NCBI GenBank assembly: GCA_947039485.1
Contig: CAMQZC010000007.1
Span: forward strand, 1-64,000
Direction: 5' to 3'
Length of the DNA stretch: 64,000 nt
From: an uncultured Verrucomicrobiales bacterium
Lineage (GTDB): Bacteria > Verrucomicrobiota > Verrucomicrobiia > Verrucomicrobiales > Akkermansiaceae
Shown: positions 7,926-17,800 of the stretch, one piece after another
How positions within the stretch are numbered: position 1 is the stretch's first letter
How the letters are laid out: each line of letters starts with the position of its first letter
Position numbers and translations under genes: made by a program
The notes under the pieces: generated by a model
The model's database searches: none
The model's input: the letters and a program-made list of their open reading frames with translations, nothing else
What the model was told of the DNA's origin: nothing

Positions 7926-9083
7926 ATGAGTCTAGCAAATGAAGCAGAAAAACACCAAAGCAAGAATATCGAGCAACCAAGCGCGTGCTTCGATATTCCT
8001 CTCGAAAGCCGCCTCCTTCAAAAGAGCCCTCTGAGCCCCCTTGATGCCGCTAGGCTCATCCTCGAACTCCTTGAGGCAACGCAGGAACACCCCCTTGATA
8101 ACCGACACGCCTGCCTCCAGCACTGCCGCCATATCATCCAGAGCGGAGCCAAGCAATTTGTCAAGGAGAAGCAAACCCTCCCCTTCAAAGACGTTGTGGA
8201 GGAACTCATGCTCTTCAAAGCGCACCGTCGTCAGCGCACGCTAAGCGAGATTCGCCAATACTGTAGCCGCATCATGCGTCACAATCCCTGCTGGGACAAC
8301 CGCCCCCTACGCCACATCAGCGCCACGGACTGCCATGAAGCGATCCAGCAGAGCTTTAGCAGCCTAAGCATGCAGCGCAAAGCGCATATCATCCTGCACG
8401 GTCTCTTCAACTTCGGCATGAAGCGCGGCTGGTGCTCAAGCAACCCCATCCAAAGTCTCGTTGCACCGCGGCCCATTGAACAGCGCATTGATTCACTGAG
8501 CCTCACCGAGATACGCCGTCTGCTCAACACCGCCCTCCGGCCCGAGCACCTCCTCTGCGCACCAGCAGTAGGAATCATGCTCTGGGCGGGTATCCGCCCC
8601 AACGAAGTCACGCGCCTCTGCTGGCAAGACATCAACCTCGCAGACCGCAGCATCAACATCAGAGCGCAGCATTCCAAGACAGGAGGATCGCGCCACGTCA
8701 GCATCCAGCCTGTACTACTCAGCTGGCTGAGGCGAGTGAGCTACTTCATGCTACCTGGCAGCAGCATCGTACCGCGAGCATGGGACAAGCGATGGAGGCA
8801 CCTGCGCAGGAGCGCGGGATTTAAAACCTGGAAGCCTGATAGCCTGAGGCATAGCTTTGCCTCCTACCACCTCAAGCACTTCCGCGACCTGCGCTCACTA
8901 CAAATGGAGATGGGGCACTCGAACGCCGAGCTTCTGCGCACGCGCTACCTCTCCATGGATGGCATCACCAGCCGAGCTGCCGCGCAATTCTGGGGGCAGA
9001 AAATCATGAAGCCAAGCCCAGCAACAGGACAGACAAGCACTACTGCAGGACAGACAAGCCCTGCAGCAATAAGCAATTGGTAG
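7926..9083 (+). CDS. Tyrosine recombinase / site-specific integrase
   Basis: A 385-residue protein of the phage-integrase family, longer than XerC/XerD (about 300). The N-terminal half has a helical core-binding-like region (about 60-170). The catalytic half shows Arg in GIRPNEV, Lys in HSKTGG, the second box as DSLRHSFASYHL, His in MGHSN and the nucleophilic Tyr in RTRYLS. The first His of the usual HxLRH box is Asp here; Asn or Asp at this point is a variant I recall in Verrucomicrobia/Planctomycetes integrases. No phage genes, tRNA or attachment repeats are adjacent, so it may be a solitary resident recombinase. Confidence 0.8.
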   Translation: MSLANEAEKHQSKNIEQPSACFDIPLESRLLQKSPLSPLDAARLILELLEATQEHPLDNRHACLQHCRHIIQSGAKQFVKEKQTLPFKDVVEELMLFKAHRRQRTLSEIRQYCSRIMRHNPCWDNRPLRHISATDCHEAIQQSFSSLSMQRKAHIILHGLFNFGMKRGWCSSNPIQSLVAPRPIEQRIDSLSLTEIRRLLNTALRPEHLLCAPAVGIMLWAGIRPNEVTRLCWQDINLADRSINIRAQHSKTGGSRHVSIQPVLLSWLRRVSYFMLPGSSIVPRAWDKRWRHLRRSAGFKTWKPDSLRHSFASYHLKHFRDLRSLQMEMGHSNAELLRTRYLSMDGITSRAAAQFWGQKIMKPSPATGQTSTTAGQTSPAAISNW

Positions 9084-9102
9084 CCCCCTTCAACTCTGAA
9101 TC

Positions 9103-10236
9103 TTAGTCCGAGAGGAAACTACAAATCTGCTCTGCATAGAGCTCAGGCTCCAGCAAGAAGGAATCATGCCCCTTCTCCGAGCGAATGCAATAATGGCGCA
9201 AGCGCACACCCAGAGCCAATAAACGCTGGGAAAAATCCTCTATATCCTTTGACAAGAAGCAGAAATCTGTATCAATGGAAAAAATTAGCAGAGGAATATC
9301 ATACTCACGCAACGCGGCAAGGCAGACCTCGTCACTCTCTGCACCACAAAGAGCAGCCAAATCAAAACTCGCCCACATATTCACAATGCGAATATAGGCA
9401 TTCGCATCATAACGCCGAGCAAACTTCGTGCCCTGATGCAGCATATAGCTCTGCGTATTCTCAACGGGCGTATACCAGCTCAGCAAGCCCTTGCGCTGCG
9501 CATTACTACCACCCCTTGCGCGCTGTGCCAGACTGCCCTGATCCACAAAGAGCTTGTGGCAGATGATGCGAGCCAGAGCCAGCCCCTTGAGAGGAGGCTT
9601 GGCGAGAGCATAACGCCCCGCGCGGTAATCCTCATCCATCTCAATAGCAATAATCTGCTCAAAGACGGAGAGCTTGTGCTCCATACTCGCGCGGTCAGAG
9701 ACACCAATGAGCATGAGACTGCGCACGCGCTGCGGATAAAGGCAAGCCGCCGTGATCCCCACAAGACCGCCAGCACTGGGAGTGACGAGGCGCGCGCGAT
9801 CAATATCCATGCTATCCAAGAGCAGCATCTGAGCGCGAGCCTGATCAGCAGCCGTGACTAGAGGGAAGCGACTGCCCCAAGGCTCACCATCAGGCGCAAG
9901 ACTGCAAGGCCCTGAGCTACCGTAGCAGCTGCCGAGGAAATTGGGGCAAATGATAAAATACACATCGCTATCCAGCGGGCGGCCGGGGCCAATCATGAGA
10001 TTCCACCAGCCTACGTAATTTTCAGGCTGCCAAAAGCTACCAGCCTCAGGCAAATCCTCGCAATAGCCATACGCATGATGGCTACCCGTTAAAGCGTGAT
10101 TGAGCAGGATGACATTATCATGCTGCTCATTGAGTTGTCCATAGCACTCGTAGGCTAGGCAGATATCGGGCAGGCTCTCACCTGAGTCAAAGAGAAAATC
10201 CCCAATTGAGAGAATCTGAGTCTGAGTCTGCTGCAT
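9103..10236 (-). CDS. metX: Homoserine O-acetyltransferase family (MetX-like) alpha/beta hydrolase
   Basis: Cytoplasmic acyltransferase, most likely making O-acetyl-L-homoserine for methionine synthesis. The 377-residue protein follows the MetX pattern: LLNHALTGSHHAYG, then GPGRPLDSDVYFIICPNFLG and CYGSSGP. The nucleophile is Ser154 in TPSAGGLVG, which departs from the usual GGSLGG. The catalytic Asp is in FSIDTDF and the His in SEKGHDSFLLE. Some members of this family use serine or succinyl donors, so the exact substrate is inferred. It is convergent with the recombinase (19 bp apart) and lies just downstream of rpmJ. Confidence 0.8.
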   Translation of the reverse strand: MQQTQTQILSIGDFLFDSGESLPDICLAYECYGQLNEQHDNVILLNHALTGSHHAYGYCEDLPEAGSFWQPENYVGWWNLMIGPGRPLDSDVYFIICPNFLGSCYGSSGPCSLAPDGEPWGSRFPLVTAADQARAQMLLLDSMDIDRARLVTPSAGGLVGITAACLYPQRVRSLMLIGVSDRASMEHKLSVFEQIIAIEMDEDYRAGRYALAKPPLKGLALARIICHKLFVDQGSLAQRARGGSNAQRKGLLSWYTPVENTQSYMLHQGTKFARRYDANAYIRIVNMWASFDLAALCGAESDEVCLAALREYDIPLLIFSIDTDFCFLSKDIEDFSQRLLALGVRLRHYCIRSEKGHDSFLLEPELYAEQICSFLSD

Positions 10237-10255
10237 AGCCTTGGATTTCTAAAGA

Positions 10256-10286
10256 CGAAAAAAGACCGGAGCCTTGCGCCAGTCTT
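10256..10286 (-). terminator. Intrinsic terminator of rpmJ
   Basis: Read on the minus strand, an 8-bp stem AAGACTGG / CCGGTCTT (one T-G pair, 9-nt loop) is followed by six T residues. It lies after the rpmJ stop and only 20 nt before metX, so metX may be transcribed by readthrough. Confidence 0.7.
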
Positions 10287-10311
10287 CTCTCTAGTTAAAA
10301 AAGCGAATGCT

Positions 10312-10476
10312 TTACTTAACGCCCTTTTTGCTCAGGCGAGTGCCGGCTGTTGTGCCTTGGCGTGCCTTGAACTTTGGATTTGTCTTGCAAATGACGTAAA
10401 GTGTGCCTTTGCGCTTCACGATTTGGCAGTCTGCGTGACGACGCTTCATTGATGCGAGGGAAGAAAGTACTTTCAT
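10312..10476 (-). CDS. rpmJ: 50S ribosomal protein bL36, long form
   Basis: A 54-residue ribosomal protein. The core [20 protein letters not shown], then C30 and NPKFKARQG match bL36; the N-terminus MKVLSSLAS and C-terminal extension [13 protein letters not shown] mark the longer form. Of the zinc ligands known in E. coli L36 (C11, C14, C27, H33), the second and third are kept as C17 and C30, the first is His14, and the fourth is Phe36, so zinc binding is doubtful. It has its own strong promoter (10533-10560) and terminator. Confidence 0.95.
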   Translation of the reverse strand: MKVLSSLASMKRRHADCQIVKRKGTLYVICKTNPKFKARQGTTAGTRLSKKGVK

Positions 10477-10532
10477 GTGATGTTTATGGTTTAGGGGTTT
10501 TTAGAGAAAAAGCTTCGAGGTTGGGGTGAGTT

Positions 10533-10560
10533 ATTATACTCCGTGCAATTGTTTTGTAAA
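10533..10560 (-). promoter_or_regulatory. Strong promoter of rpmJ
   Basis: On the minus strand, TTTACA and a perfect TATAAT are separated by 16 bp. The predicted transcript has a leader of about 50 nt before the rpmJ ATG, with no Shine-Dalgarno sequence (the start is preceded by AACATCAC). Confidence 0.75.
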
Positions 10561-10638
10561 GACAAATTTTGCCTTATTCACAATAAAAGCTCTTTCTGCG
10601 CTCTGCTTTGGGCATGTTGAGGCGGCTAATGCTCACCC

Positions 10639-13296
10639 CTATGCACGCAACCTTACGAGCTCGAGGAGTTCCTCGCCATTGAGTTGCTGGAGCATTTTCT
10701 CCAGTCCGCCTGAGAGGATGTCATCCGCCAGCGCTTTCTTGCGCTTGAGCATGCGCTCGATGTTCTCCTCTAGCGTACCACGGCAAATAAGGGGGTGGAT
10801 GAAGACGCGCTGCTTTTGCCCAATGCGGTGAGCGCGGTCGCTGGCTTGGTTCTCCACGGCAGGATTCCACCATCGATCAAAATGGATGACATGGCGTGCG
10901 CGCGTGAGAGTGAGGCCTGTCCCTGCCGCTTTGAGAGAGAGCAGCATGAAGGGCGGCCCACTAGGGTCTTGAAATTGCCGCACAAGTTGCTGCCTCTGCG
11001 CGATTGGGGTGCCGCCATGCAGCATGAGCCCTTCGCGCCCATAGATGCCGCTAACTTGCTCCATGAGGGCGTCGAGTATACTGCGGTATTGGCTAAAGAT
11101 GAGGACGGGCTCATGCTGCATAGCTAGGGGCTCAAGGAGCTGAGCCAGTGCCATCATCTTGCCGCTGCGCTCAGGGGCAAAGTCGGGCTCTCCTAGGTAT
11201 TGGGCTGGGTGGTTGCAGATTTGCTTGAAGGCGGAGAGCAAGGGGAGCATGAGCTTGACACGAGTCTCGATATCGGGCTCTTGGATGAGGGCTTGCATGC
11301 GCTCAACTTCATGGGTGTAGAGTCGAGCTTGCTCAGGGCTGAGGCTACAGTAGAGGGCGCACTCGGTCTTCTCTGGGAGCTCGGGGACAATCTCGGGGTC
11401 GCTCTTGAGGCGACGCAGGATGAAGGGGCGGATGAGCTTCTTGAGCGGGCTGTAGTCACAGCCCATCTCCTTGACCATGGCGGCAAATTGCTTGCTATTG
11501 CCCAGCAGTCCAGGGTTGAGGAAACTCAAGAGGCTGTGCAGCTCAGCAAGCTTGTTCTCGATAGGGGTGCCGCTGACGGCGACTCGTCGGGGGGATTGGA
11601 GCTTTTGGATGGCGCGACTGCGCGAGGAATCAAGGTTCTTGATGGCTTGGGCTTCATCTAGGATGAGGGCGGGTAGCGACTGTTTGGCGAGCAGGGGGCT
11701 GCGCATGGCGACGCCATAACTCATGATGGCAACATGACAGTCGCGCAGCAGCCAGCTGGGGTCGTAGGCGAGTTGACGGCTCTCCTCAGTGCTGAGGTGG
11801 CGGGGGTGGAGGATGCGCTGGCGCAGCTCTGGGGCAAAGCGGCTGATCTCCTCTTGCCAGTTGGAGAGTAGAGAGGCTGGCGCAATGATGAGGGCGGCGC
11901 CATTCTCCAGTTGCCCCATGCGCTGAAGGTGACTGAGCCAAGCAATGATTTGGATGCTTTTGCCCAGCCCCATATCATCAGCGAGACAGGCACCAAAGCC
12001 TGCTTCGGTGAGGTTGAGTAGGAAGCGGGCGCCCTCAAGCTGGTAGGGTCGCAGCGTTGCTTTGAGGGTCGGGCTAAGGCTAGGCTCTAGCTCACCTACT
12101 TGCATTTGCTCCAGCGCGCTACGCAGCTGCTCGCCCATGGAGAGGCGCATGCCATCCTCGGGCTCAGGGAGCTCGGCTAGCGCAGTACTGCGCTTACCCA
12201 GCAGGTAGCGTAGCCCTGTGAGCAGGGGGATGCCTCCTGCGGCCATGCGGGAGGCACTGCGCCAGCTGTTGAGCAGGCTTGTGAGCTTCTCCTTGTCGAG
12301 GCGTATCCACTCACCGCGGAATCGGATGAGTCCATCATCGCCCTCCATGAGCTCGGCGAGCTCCTCATCGCTGAGATGGTGAGCTCCTAGGGCGGCTCGG
12401 GGGAGGAAGTTGAGTAGGGAATTGAGTTGCAGCCCCTGTGGGGGCTTGGCGGATGTGCTGCCGTCCTCCTCCTTGATTTCTAGTTTAACCTCAAGTTCAA
12501 CGCGTTTAGGCTGGCTTTTCCAGAGATTAACGACGCGGGTCTCAATGCCAGCGATCTCAAGCTCGCTGAGGCAGTTGAGGAAGTCATAGCACTGGCGTGG
12601 GCTCCATGCGCAAGGCTTGTAGATGTCACCGCTGCGGATGAGCTCTTGGAGAAAGGGTCGATCTGCAGCGGCCTCGCTCAGGGGGCGTAGCAGGGAGAGG
12701 AGTGCGAGATTGTCCTCAGCATAATGCTTGGCGGCTAGCCCCAGTGGCATGTGGCGCGGCTTGTCATCGGCTCCTATCTTATGCACAAAGCTAGCGAGGA
12801 AGGCAAAGGGCGCAGCCTCGCAGTTAGCTCCAGCATTCTCCGCGAGATGCAGGCAGAGCATGCCTAGTTGCTGCCAGCCATCGAGCGAGGCGAGATAATG
12901 CTCTGGGCTCTTTTTTGCCTTCATAGCGGCCTCAGCGAGGGCGAGTTCTAGACTTTGATGCCAAGCGATGAGATGACTCGCTTGGAGGGGGGCGCCCTCA
13001 ATGGGTGGTAGGCTCTCAAGCATGGCAGCAGCCTCGCTGGGGCTGGGGCAGAGGGTTCTAGCAGAGCCAGCACGCAGCGATCTGAGCTGCAAGCTCAGGC
13101 AGGTCTTGGCTCGGTCGCGCAGCCAGAGTAGGGCTGGGGATGCCTGAGGGGGAGCCCCATAAACAAGTAAGTCGAGCATGGCGGCACCTGCGGAGCAGCG
13201 CAGCGCGCGCGCGAGGCGAGGAGCTGCAGCGGCAGGGCTAAGCTCGAGCTGTGAATCAGCGCGATGCAGAAGCAGAATGACAGGGCTAGGCGACAT
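10639..13296 (-). CDS. SNF2-family DEAD/DEAH-type helicase (bacterial Rad54/HepA-like)
   Basis: Superfamily 2 ATPase likely acting as a DNA translocase. The roughly 885-residue protein has an N-terminal region of about 430 residues without clear motifs, a SNF2 ATPase core with Walker A DDMGLGKSIQ, motif Ia PASLLSNWQEE, the DEAH-like LILDEAQAIKN and SGTPIENK, and a C-terminal helicase lobe with LIFSQYRSILD, AAGTGLTLTRA and NQASDRAHRIGQ. I prefer the ATG at 13296; a GTG at 13344 would add 16 residues. It has no partner gene here; single-gene bacterial SNF2 proteins of this layout are common and mostly uncharacterised. Confidence 0.88.
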   Translation of the reverse strand: MSPSPVILLLHRADSQLELSPAAAAPRLARALRCSAGAAMLDLLVYGAPPQASPALLWLRDRAKTCLSLQLRSLRAGSARTLCPSPSEAAAMLESLPPIEGAPLQASHLIAWHQSLELALAEAAMKAKKSPEHYLASLDGWQQLGMLCLHLAENAGANCEAAPFAFLASFVHKIGADDKPRHMPLGLAAKHYAEDNLALLSLLRPLSEAAADRPFLQELIRSGDIYKPCAWSPRQCYDFLNCLSELEIAGIETRVVNLWKSQPKRVELEVKLEIKEEDGSTSAKPPQGLQLNSLLNFLPRAALGAHHLSDEELAELMEGDDGLIRFRGEWIRLDKEKLTSLLNSWRSASRMAAGGIPLLTGLRYLLGKRSTALAELPEPEDGMRLSMGEQLRSALEQMQVGELEPSLSPTLKATLRPYQLEGARFLLNLTEAGFGACLADDMGLGKSIQIIAWLSHLQRMGQLENGAALIIAPASLLSNWQEEISRFAPELRQRILHPRHLSTEESRQLAYDPSWLLRDCHVAIMSYGVAMRSPLLAKQSLPALILDEAQAIKNLDSSRSRAIQKLQSPRRVAVSGTPIENKLAELHSLLSFLNPGLLGNSKQFAAMVKEMGCDYSPLKKLIRPFILRRLKSDPEIVPELPEKTECALYCSLSPEQARLYTHEVERMQALIQEPDIETRVKLMLPLLSAFKQICNHPAQYLGEPDFAPERSGKMMALAQLLEPLAMQHEPVLIFSQYRSILDALMEQVSGIYGREGLMLHGGTPIAQRQQLVRQFQDPSGPPFMLLSLKAAGTGLTLTRARHVIHFDRWWNPAVENQASDRAHRIGQKQRVFIHPLICRGTLEENIERMLKRKKALADDILSGGLEKMLQQLNGEELLELVRLRA

Positions 13297-13415
13297 GCTA
13301 GCACCATGATAGGCTAAAGACACGCATTTGGCAAGAATCAACACCCGAATGACTCAACCCAAAGCCTCGGATCGAGCGAGTGCCATTGAGCAGAGCTGGA
13401 GCATGCAGCCTCTAC

Positions 13416-13452
13416 AAAAAAAATCCCAGCCGCATCAGCGACTGAGATTTTT
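13416..13452 (-). terminator. Intrinsic terminator of rplI
   Basis: On the minus strand a 13-bp stem (AAATCTCAGTCGC with GCGGCTGGGATTT, three G-T pairs) with a TGAT loop is followed by eight T residues. It lies 27 nt past the rplI stop. The plus strand also has a short T-run. Confidence 0.8.
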
Positions 13453-13479
13453 ATAAAATTCCTTGTAAGGAGAAGCGAT

Positions 13480-14001
13480 TTAGGCTTCCTGCGTAGCAGA
13501 AACTTCTTCTTCAACGACAGGTGCTGGAGCAGCAACTTCGATGATTTCGCCGATGACGTTGAGGATAACCGTAAAGGTAGCCACAACTTCAGGGTGAAGT
13601 TTAGCGGAAATTTCGTAAGTACCAGACCTCTTGAGAGGCTTCTCAAGATCGAGGCAGTGACGGTTGATTTCAACACCCTTAGCAACAAGAGCCTCTTGGA
13701 TCTGTTGGTTGGTGATGGAGCCGAAGACCTTACCTTGATCACCTGCTTCGAGTGTAAGCTCGAGAGTAATCTTAGCGATTTTAGCGGCGATGTCCTTGAA
13801 GTTAGCAAGTTCAGCTGCTTCACGTTCAGCACGCTTCTTTTGGAGCATGTTGATGAAACGCTGATTAGCTGGTGTAGCTTCAAAGGCCAAGCCTTGAGGA
13901 ATCAGGAAGTTGCGGCCGTAGCCACCCTTCACGGTAACGAGGTCGGCTTCACAGCCCAGACCTTCAATTTTTGTTGCAAGAATTACTTTCATGTTTGCCA
14001 T
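13480..14001 (-). CDS. rplI: 50S ribosomal protein bL9
   Basis: Large-subunit protein contacting 23S rRNA near the L1 stalk. The 173-residue product starts (M)ANMKVILATKIEGLGCEADLV and has the N-terminal GGYGRNFLIPQGLAFEAT signature, a connecting helix, and a C-terminal domain with FGSITNQQI. It ends in an acidic tail (VVEEEVSATQEA) that makes it slightly longer than the usual 150 residues. Met4 (13992) is an alternative start. The usual neighbours rpsF and rpsR are absent; it is transcribed alone from a strong promoter. Confidence 0.96.
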   Translation of the reverse strand: MANMKVILATKIEGLGCEADLVTVKGGYGRNFLIPQGLAFEATPANQRFINMLQKKRAEREAAELANFKDIAAKIAKITLELTLEAGDQGKVFGSITNQQIQEALVAKGVEINRHCLDLEKPLKRSGTYEISAKLHPEVVATFTVILNVIGEIIEVAAPAPVVEEEVSATQEA

Positions 14002-14031
14002 AACTCAATAATTGGGTTGATGTGAGGGGGA

Positions 14032-14060
14032 AGAATACAGGATAGCACTTAGCTTGTCAA
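14032..14060 (-). promoter_or_regulatory. Strong promoter of rplI
   Basis: On the minus strand, a perfect TTGACA and TATTCT separated by 17 bp. The predicted leader is about 24 nt and contains no Shine-Dalgarno sequence. Confidence 0.75.
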
Positions 14061-14099
14061 GCTTTTGTTAAAAAAACCGCCATCTCCGCCAGCAGATGC

Positions 14100-14128
14100 T
14101 TGACCCTAGTGAGCTACTAAGCTAAAAT
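14100..14128 (+). promoter_or_regulatory. Promoter of the NUDIX gene, predicted leaderless
   Basis: TTGACC and TAAAAT separated by 17 bp. The -10 box ends 6 nt before the ATG at 14135, so transcription should begin at or next to the start codon. Confidence 0.7.
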
Positions 14129-14134
14129 AAGGGC

Positions 14135-14749
14135 ATGTCACGCTACAATGGAGAACAAGTCCTCGTCGTCCCTCGCGCAGCCTTTGATCAAGTAGGCTCA
14201 TTCAACGGAGTACGCCTCAACGCCCTCCAATACCTCCAAGCCTTCCTCCAAGAAGGAGTTGCACAATACATCGACCGAGAACTCGCTGAGAACTCCCCCG
14301 AGTACAAGCAGCTCATCGCCTACGCTATCTTCCGCCACGAGGGCAAGATCCTCGCCTACGCCCGCACCAGCAAGGGCGGCGAAGCACGCCTGCACAACAA
14401 GCTCTCGCTTGGCATCGGCGGACACATCAACCCCATTGATGGTATCGCTCAGAGCATCGACACCTACCTCACAGGCGTTGAACGAGAGATCCGCGAGGAA
14501 GTCCGCTTTGAGGGCAACGTCGAGCAGCAGATCTTTGCCATCATCAACGATGATAGCAACGAAGTTGGACGCGTCCACCTCGGTGTCGTCCATCTCTTTG
14601 AGCTCACGAGCCCCAATATCGTCCCCAACGAGGATGCCCTCGCCGACATGCAATTCTACAGCCTTGAGGAGCTCTCAGGCGATCTCTATGAGCGTCTTGA
14701 GTCATGGTCTGCCATCTGCGTAGACGCCCTCAACAACGAGCTCAAATAA
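14135..14749 (+). CDS. NUDIX-domain protein
   Basis: A 204-residue protein whose middle carries a Nudix-like box: GIGGHINPID..., then REIREEVRFEG with the REXXEE metal-binding core at about residues 120-127. NUDIX enzymes hydrolyse nucleoside diphosphates linked to another moiety. The N-terminal 60 residues (VLVVPRAAFDQVGSFNGVR) and the flanking strands suggest a standalone hydrolase; substrate cannot be inferred. It is monocistronic: own promoter (14100-14128) and terminator (14840-14877). Confidence 0.8.
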   Translation: MSRYNGEQVLVVPRAAFDQVGSFNGVRLNALQYLQAFLQEGVAQYIDRELAENSPEYKQLIAYAIFRHEGKILAYARTSKGGEARLHNKLSLGIGGHINPIDGIAQSIDTYLTGVEREIREEVRFEGNVEQQIFAIINDDSNEVGRVHLGVVHLFELTSPNIVPNEDALADMQFYSLEELSGDLYERLESWSAICVDALNNELK

Positions 14750-14839
14750 GCCCACGCAACATGCTCTCTCTCGCCTGCGATCGCTCGGCTTGAGAGCCTC
14801 ATGCGGCAGCGAGCAAGTTGCATAAACACCCACACAAAT

Positions 14840-14877
14840 AAGAGCCACATCGTATCCCGATGTGGCTCTTGATTTTT
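14840..14877. terminator. Bidirectional terminator between NUDIX and A2M genes
   Basis: A perfect 13-bp stem, AAGAGCCACATCG (14840-14852) with its complement (14858-14870), and a 5-nt loop, followed by GATTTTTA on the plus strand. It separates two convergent genes. Confidence 0.85.
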
Positions 14878-14893
14878 ATATCATTTTAAGCGC

Positions 14894-17800
14894 TCAGTTA
14901 GCAGGCTTGATGACAAAGCTCTGCGGAATGGATAGCCCATAAATCTTGGGTTGATACATCATCTCAGCCTTGGCGGCAGGAGCCTTCATCGTCCCGCTCT
15001 TGACCACACGAGCGAGGTAGCTGGCGCGCAGCACATCAGAACTTCCCCAGCTATTGACAAAGATAGCGATGCGGTCTTTCTCATAGTGCTTGTAGCTCAC
15101 CATGAGCGACCATAGCGAGTATGAGGAGGCGGCGCGCATCATCTGCTCAGGCAGTCGCTGACCCAACACGGCGGGATTCACCAGCTCAAGACCAGCTGGC
15201 ATGTAGTCCTCAAGGGCTACATACTGCATGCTCTCACCGCAGGTGTTATGAGCCTCCATCGTCACAAGCAGGACATCACCCACGCGCAAATCCTCACTGG
15301 TCTGCCATGTGCCATCGGGCATGTACTTCTCATAGCGGCGCGTGATGCGAAAGCCTCTGTCCACTACCTGCTCCGTCTGTGGAACCATCGTGTAGCCCTC
15401 AACGACACCAAAGACATAGACCGGCGCTGCCTCTACAGCAAAAGCCGGGAGAGTCGCCAGAGGGACGGCGTCGAGCAGCAACGGTGTGGATGCCTTGCTC
15501 AACTGCCCATTCACCATGCTCTGCTCCTCTTTGAGCGCACTGCCATGGATGTAGCCTGCGATGAGTTGCAGCATCCAGCTCGCCTCAACTGTCGAGTGCC
15601 TGCCAGAGGAGGCAAAGCGGCGCAGCTCCATATTCATGGACTCAGCAAGCTCCTCGCCCTTCGGATTCCTCTGAACCTCCAGCAGTAACTTGAGCACAGC
15701 TAGGGAAGGATTATCCCCTGTGTAGTTAGCATCGCGACAAGGATTTGTCGCCTCAGCCTGCTGAGTATACGCTGCGGCATCAGGATGCTTGATCGCATGA
15801 GCCACGAAGGCAATAAGGTACTTTGTCGTGTCTGTCTCCCACTCGTCATCATGACGACGAGCCTCAATGATGCTATCCAGATAGTCCGCCGTGAGCGCCT
15901 CGCGAGATGAGAGGTAGAGGAGCATCAAGGGATTGGTCAAGGCATCATGCTCAACTACCGCGCTGAGCGGGGCCTTTGGGCTCTCGCTAATCATAGCCTT
16001 GCGAATCGCCTCAGCCGATTGATGCAGGTAGTTGTCAAATTCAGCTGCATAGCCTGCCTTCTGCGCAGAGCTACAGGCCAGCATGGCATAGGCATTCATA
16101 CGGGGGCTAGCCTTACCTTCTGGCCAGTAGGAGATGAGCCCAGGCGCATAGGCGCGGCGGCGCAGCTCTGAGAGAATCGCTCTGATATCTACCGCTCTCT
16201 GAGCCGCATCACTCAGGGGCATCCCCATACCCTCATGCAGGGTCTTCTCATGCAGCAGCAGCTGCAGACGGGCACTGAGTTGCTCCGAGCAGCTATAGGG
16301 GTAATCACGCAGCTGGCGCAAGCCATCAATCATGCCCGCGAGCGGTGAAGGTGAGATTGTCACATCGGCGCAAGCCTGCTCGTTGAACTCCGTCTTAATC
16401 CAGTCCTGCACATGCTTGCTAGCACCCGAGGCAATGCGACCAAAGAACACCTCACGCAGGTAGGGCGTGGGTGGCAGCACCTCAAAGCTCTCCGCAAGGC
16501 CGTCGCGATGTCCATCAAGTCCAGCCTGACCCACCGCAGGGCGGATACTCCAACTAAACTTAGCGTCGCCCGTATCGAGCATCTTCACGCGAAATCTCAG
16601 AGTCTTGGGCACTGCGCCTTGCAACTCAATCGTCTGATTAGGCTGCAGGGGCTGCGCTACAGCGTTGCCGCGCAGGCTCAGCTCCCAGCGTACAGACTTG
16701 TCACGCAGGGCCTCAGGCAGCATCTCAGGCCTCATACTGAGGGTGACAGGCACATCAATCTCATCACCCAGCGTCGCAGTCAGCGGAGCTGAGGGCTCAA
16801 GCATGATGGACTGACTCACCTCGTAGGATGCCTCAGCGACACCAAAGCGGCTCACCCCAGATGTCGCCACGGCAATCACGCGATAGCGCGTCAGGGTGTC
16901 AGGATTGACCAGCTCTGTGCTAAAGCGCCCCTGAGCATCGCAGAGCACACGGCCCTGCCAAAGTGGCGTCGCCTCAAAATTACTGCGTATCCTTAAAAAT
17001 CCTTTGCCATCGCCACCGAGGGAAGACTCCCCGATACCGCCGCCCGAACCCGACCTCAAGCAAGCTACGCGCATCGCGCTCAAGCCACCTGAGGTTATCG
17101 CAGACGACCCTACGCGGTTAGCCCAGCCATCGCCGTCTTCATCGCCATCGCTGCCGATGAAGACGCCCTTGTTACCATAGTCCAGCTTCTTGCCCGACTC
17201 ACCCCAAATCTGATGCTGCACCGAGCACATCACAACACTGTGAGCGCGTGCGTTATAAAAACGAGCTAGCGGATTAGGATTCTGATAATCACCGGCTTGC
17301 AGCGTGCCCTCATCTACAGCAAAGAGCGTCACGAGAGCAGCAGCCACAGGCTGCTTGCTAGCATCGAGCACCAGCCCTGCAATGCGGCTAGTAGAGCCTG
17401 TCATCTGCGGCTCAGTTGGCGTATCGAGCTGCAGATGCAGCCTCTTATCAGCAGGGTCAATCTTGAGGACAATCTGCTCATGAATCAACTTGGGCAGTCC
17501 ATCGGAACGACGCCCCACCTGCGTACCCTGCACCATAAACAAGCTCACGGTCACCGCGGGACCATCGCCCGCCAACAGCGGCAGCTCAATGATGGGTTTA
17601 TCATCATTCACATCAACAACAAAGCTACGCAAGATGCGCTCGCGCTCAACACTAACCAGCAGGCGCCCTTTGATAGGCGTATCAAAGAGCAGCTTTGCGG
17701 TCTCGCCCTCCTTATACATGTCCTTATTGGCGCGCACTGAGGCAGAGCCAGTGGAGGATATCCACTCTGGATCCTTAGCCCAGACATGGTGCTTGATGGC

